From: Welwitschia mirabilis
Lineage: Eukaryota > Gnetophyta > Gnetopsida > Welwitschiales
Length of the DNA stretch: 64,000 nucleotides
Direction: 5' to 3'
Assembly (NCBI GenBank): GCA_051453625.1
Contig: JBOZIK010000001.1
Span: 110,320,121 to 110,384,120, forward strand
Numbering within the stretch: the stretch's first letter is position 1; every line of letters begins with the position of its first letter. Below the pieces are notes generated by a model. That model saw only the letters and a list, made by a program, of their open reading frames with translations, was not told the origin of the DNA and ran no database searches. Of this stretch, positions 60,876-64,000 are shown in pieces. The position numbers and the translations under genes were made by a program.

Positions 60876-61530
60876 GATGATGTACTAATAATTAATAAAA
60901 GTCCTAATATTACTTCTAGAAGTTTTTATTTAATCAGGAATGGAAAATAAAGAGGAAATTCCCTATAAAACAAGATATAAAATTTAGTGAAATAATTACT
61001 TTACATTAATGAGAGAGAAACTATAAACCTAGAAACTAAAATTACATTTTATAGAGCTTCTATGAGCTCTCCTTAATAATAACCTATAGAAGCCTCATTC
61101 TAGATTATATCACTTTGATGCCCTTTAAACCTATTAGTGTACTCTATTTAAAAGGCTTCAATAAGAATTATAATCATGAAGAATTCCTCTAATATTGTCC
61201 CTTTACATGTTTTCTTAAAAATAACTTCTAAACATAGCATATTCCTTACATGTATATTTCCTAAAAACATGGTAATTTAAAATGGACATAAATTCATCAT
61301 TTTCTAGCTTAATTCATCAAACTTCTATTCAAAACTAATTTAACTCTAAAATCTCTATTTGTTACTATAGATTTCCTATCAAATTCTATACCTCCGAGTT
61401 GTAATAGAGATTCTTACATGAAAATTTCTTCATGAGAATATCTTATTATGATTTAGTAGAGGGCTTATTATAATAAATAAATTCATTTCTATAATTAGAT
61501 ATTAGAAAAGTAATAAATAAAAGTGTTATA
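60876..61530 (-). repeat. Probable 5' LTR of the chromovirus-like element
   Basis: Bounded at the left by the PBS and at the right by the abrupt change at 61531 to an unrelated coding region. Read on the minus strand it would begin TATAACACTTTT, compatible with a decayed TGTAACACCC-type start. No second copy is in the window, so this is inferred. Confidence 0.5.
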
Positions 61531-62150
61531 ACCCATAAATCATTCATTCATTATGGCTTATAGACCAATGGACTAGTTGAAAGGGTTAATAAAGAAATTA
61601 AATCTATCCTTAAGAAAACTATCTAAATAAATAGATAAGATTAGTTAGTAAAGCTTAGTGATGCACTTCGATCATATCAAACTATGTATACAATATCTTT
61701 AATTATGTATATTTATATATTAGTCTTTGAAAAACCCTCTTACCTACCACTTAAGTTTGAACATAAAGCATACTTGGGAACATAATTCCTAAATTTTTTA
61801 ATTTAGAAAAAATTAAAACATTATAAGATTAATTCTAAATGACTTAATAGGAATCAATGAAACCTGTATGAACATAAAAACCTCTAAAAAATAAATGAAA
61901 ATCATCCATCATAACAATATTATTAAAGAGAATTTTGAACCTAGTTATTTGATTTTCCCCCCATTTAAGGATAGAATATATTAAATTTTTTAGAAAATAT
62001 AGATTTAAATAAACTTGTTCATTCACTCTTAGAATTATTTATTCATTTTAGAAGTATTTTCTCATGGTGTTATTAAGATTTTGATCCTAGAAATAATCAC
62101 TCATTTCAATTCAATTACCAAAAAGTTAAATATTTTCACTCATCTATCCA
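61531..62150 (+). pseudogene. Athila/Tat-type integrase C-terminal fragment (Ath-7)
   Basis: 'TNGLVERVNKEIKSILKKTI' (about 61568-61630; the third catalytic Glu is kept), 'LVKLSDALRSYQTMYTISLI' (about 61645-61705), 'PSYLPLKFEHKAYLGT' (about 61735-61785), and 'ENFEPSYLIFPPFKDRI' then 'VFSHGVIKI' (about 61928-62080). This order is diagnostic for Athila/Tat integrases and differs from the Ath-1 to Ath-6 family. The N-terminal half is missing on the left, where the chromovirus-like LTR begins. Confidence 0.78.
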
Positions 62151-64000
62151 AATAGGTCATATCTTGAATTTTATTATCTTAATATACATATTTTTATGAC
62201 ATATATTTTATAAAAAAATAATATGTACTAAATAAATTTTAATAATATGAACTCTTAGAAGTCGCCTTGGTTAAGACTTAGAGTTATCATAAGTACATGA
62301 TCTACCTAGCTTATTTGTGAGATATTAATGACTAATTTTCCTATGACATTTGGATAATCATAAACTAATTAGATTGAGAACTTCTCTAATTTAATATTAA
62401 CTCCCATCTCTTTATGTTATGAATCTATAATACCATGGATTACACCTATTACTACATTTATAAGATATCATAAACATACTTTAAAGGTTAGATGTATTAT
62501 TGTGAGTTTATCCCTCTACATCCCTTGTTATCATTTAAATTAAAAAAGAAAAAATAAATCCAAGCTTAAAAATTTTAAATCCAAGTTTTAAAATCCTTTA
62601 CAAGTTTAAAAGCTAAGTTTTAAAATTCAAAATCATAATAATTAAGTAATCATTCCTAGCTACTAAATGCTAATTCATTATGTGAGAGATATAAATTCAT
62701 AAATGTCTTAATTATATGAACATACAAAAGTTTCATGCATGTTGTATGGATCCTTTTTTGTAAGGAAACTATTATTTCATGTCATTGATGGTATTAAAAA
62801 GATGATTTAACTAAATAATGATATCATATATTATTAAGAATCATGATTAAATCTTATTAACTAGTTTGGAGTCTTATTTATGGTAGATTTTTAAGATGTA
62901 AAGTTATTTAATTCCATTAAGATAATAAAATTTACATTTCATTTTCTTTATTTTTATGTTTTAAATACCATTTTTAGATTAGAAAACTTAGGAACTATAC
63001 TATAATTAAAAGAATCATGATCATCTTACTTTGATGATAAAGATCAAATATAAGAAAAGTTTTTCAAAATTTGTGCTTAGCCTATAATGATATAAGTGAA
63101 AATTAAGGTATTATATTTAACTAAAAAGAAAAAAATACTTTAAGAGAAAATTTTAAATTTTAAAAACTATAAAAAGTAATCTTTTGTATTAGGATTTCCT
63201 TTCTAAAAAAAAAATAAAAAATTTACGATAAGAACCTTGTATTTGTGATTTTAATGATTTTAAATTAATCTCTAGTAATGTAGATTATTTTTTAATTGAA
63301 TAAATAAGACTAAATGTATTGAAATCTTAACTACTAAGTCATCCAATTCCTTCACCATTAAATAACATATTAGCTCTTTGACATGGTGGAAAATTAGAGT
63401 GAAATCCTCAACCATTTTAGGCTAAATATTTTCAAGCCCTCCCTACTAAAATGTTGAAATTAATTACTTATGTTATAAAGAATGTGGAAACAATTCCTAA
63501 CTATGCATGTATCCCTCTTTTTAGTACCTTTGTTAGATTATGAATGGAAATATCTCCTTCAAATAATGGCTATAATGACTACAACCTTTTCAAATTGGTT
63601 TGATAACTTTGGAAAAATTCTAACTACATAAGCAATTTTGTTATTACCACCAAGGTGAATAGATTACTATTCTTAATAAATCTTGATTTCACCTCCACTA
63701 TTCCTAGTGGTATTATTACTTCTCTTATTCTTCTAATGATGACATAGCATTCATAACTAGTGATGTAGAATTACCCTATAATAGATTTTTAGTTAAAGAC
63801 AGTGATACAAGTAAAATTAATTAGCCTATTCACATTTATAATAAATAATATTCATTATAGTATGTATATTATAAAATTCTATAAAACCTTTATTCTTCTT
63901 ATGATAATCATATTATTATATCTCACATTTTATAAACTTTTAATTACTTAAACATTAAACTGTTAATCATTTAGAGGATTACGTGATACTTTTTTATGTT
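62151..64000. other. No recognisable feature
   Basis: AT-rich sequence without a long frame, terminal repeat or known motif that I can identify. It may be the 3' part of Ath-7. Confidence 0.5.

Larger units (their letters stand above)
58081..61530 (-). mobile_element. Chromovirus-like Ty3/gypsy element, 3' truncated
   Basis: From right to left: probable 5' LTR (60876-61530), PBS, gag (from about 60717), zinc knuckle, protease, RT, integrase core, cut at about 58080. RNase H and the end of RT appear deleted. The RT block and integrase block are of the chromovirus type; I see no chromodomain because the 3' end is gone. At the right the LTR meets an Athila-type integrase fragment on the other strand. 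Confidence 0.72.

Noticed and set aside
1-64000. tRNA, rRNA, organelle inserts or host protein-coding genes
   Set aside because: I looked for cloverleaf-type pairs, rRNA-like GC-rich blocks and exon-like conserved frames and saw none; by eye this cannot exclude a short tRNA, and tRNAscan-SE would settle it.

Overview
This window is plant repeat DNA, with no host gene that I can support. The evidence for a land plant is the kind of elements present: several copies of an Athila-like Ty3/gypsy retrotransposon with a tRNA-Asp primer-binding site and an extra ORF after pol, a plant-type L1 LINE whose ORF1 carries a DUF4283-like region, and a chromovirus-like Ty3/gypsy copy. I cannot resolve the species. 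The sequence is very AT-rich, and every coding region is broken by stops and frameshifts, mostly of the C-to-T / G-to-A kind expected from decay of methylated transposons. It looks like old, nested heterochromatin from a large genome.

Plus-strand nest (1-30363). Ath-2 is the host copy. Its gag opens the window (1-1540; its 5' LTR lies outside). At 1546-14476 a complete Athila-like element, Ath-1, is inserted, with two LTRs and a 5-bp target duplication (ACAAT/ACCAT). Ath-2 resumes in its protease at 14477 and is broken again by a near full-length minus-strand LINE (about 14798-20036) with a target duplication. Ath-2 protease and RT then continue to a 100-N gap (21615-21714). After the gap a third copy, Ath-3, supplies RT, RNase H, integrase, a post-pol ORF and a truncated LTR ending at 28562. 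The last internal segment of Ath-2 and its 3' LTR follow (28563-30363).

Minus-strand block (30364-54532). Ath-5 (pol-deleted), a shared LTR (31704-32929), Ath-4 (internal region with gag, PR, RT, RH and INT remnants; 5' LTR 41099-42339), an unclassified repeat stretch with a scaffold gap (42340-45507), and Ath-6 (two LTRs, gag and PR kept, RT to most of INT lost). Ath-5 and Ath-6 share the same deletion junction, which suggests a mobilised non-autonomous subfamily. The minus-strand copies appear to lack the post-pol ORF present in Ath-1 and Ath-3.

Right end (54533-64000). An unclassified stretch, then a 20-bp minisatellite arranged in clusters (55367-56332), a plus-strand zinc-knuckle/protease remnant (57421-58060), a minus-strand chromovirus-like element with gag, PR, RT, INT, a tRNA-iMet-like PBS and a probable 5' LTR (58081-61530), and a plus-strand Athila/Tat-type integrase fragment (61531-62150). 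Nothing recognisable follows. I found no evidence of a new functional system. The most informative points are the nesting order, the pol-deleted subfamily, the post-pol ORF with its coiled coil, the conserved non-coding block after integrase, and the 20-bp repeat array. All alignments were made by eye; divergence statements are impressions, not calculations.
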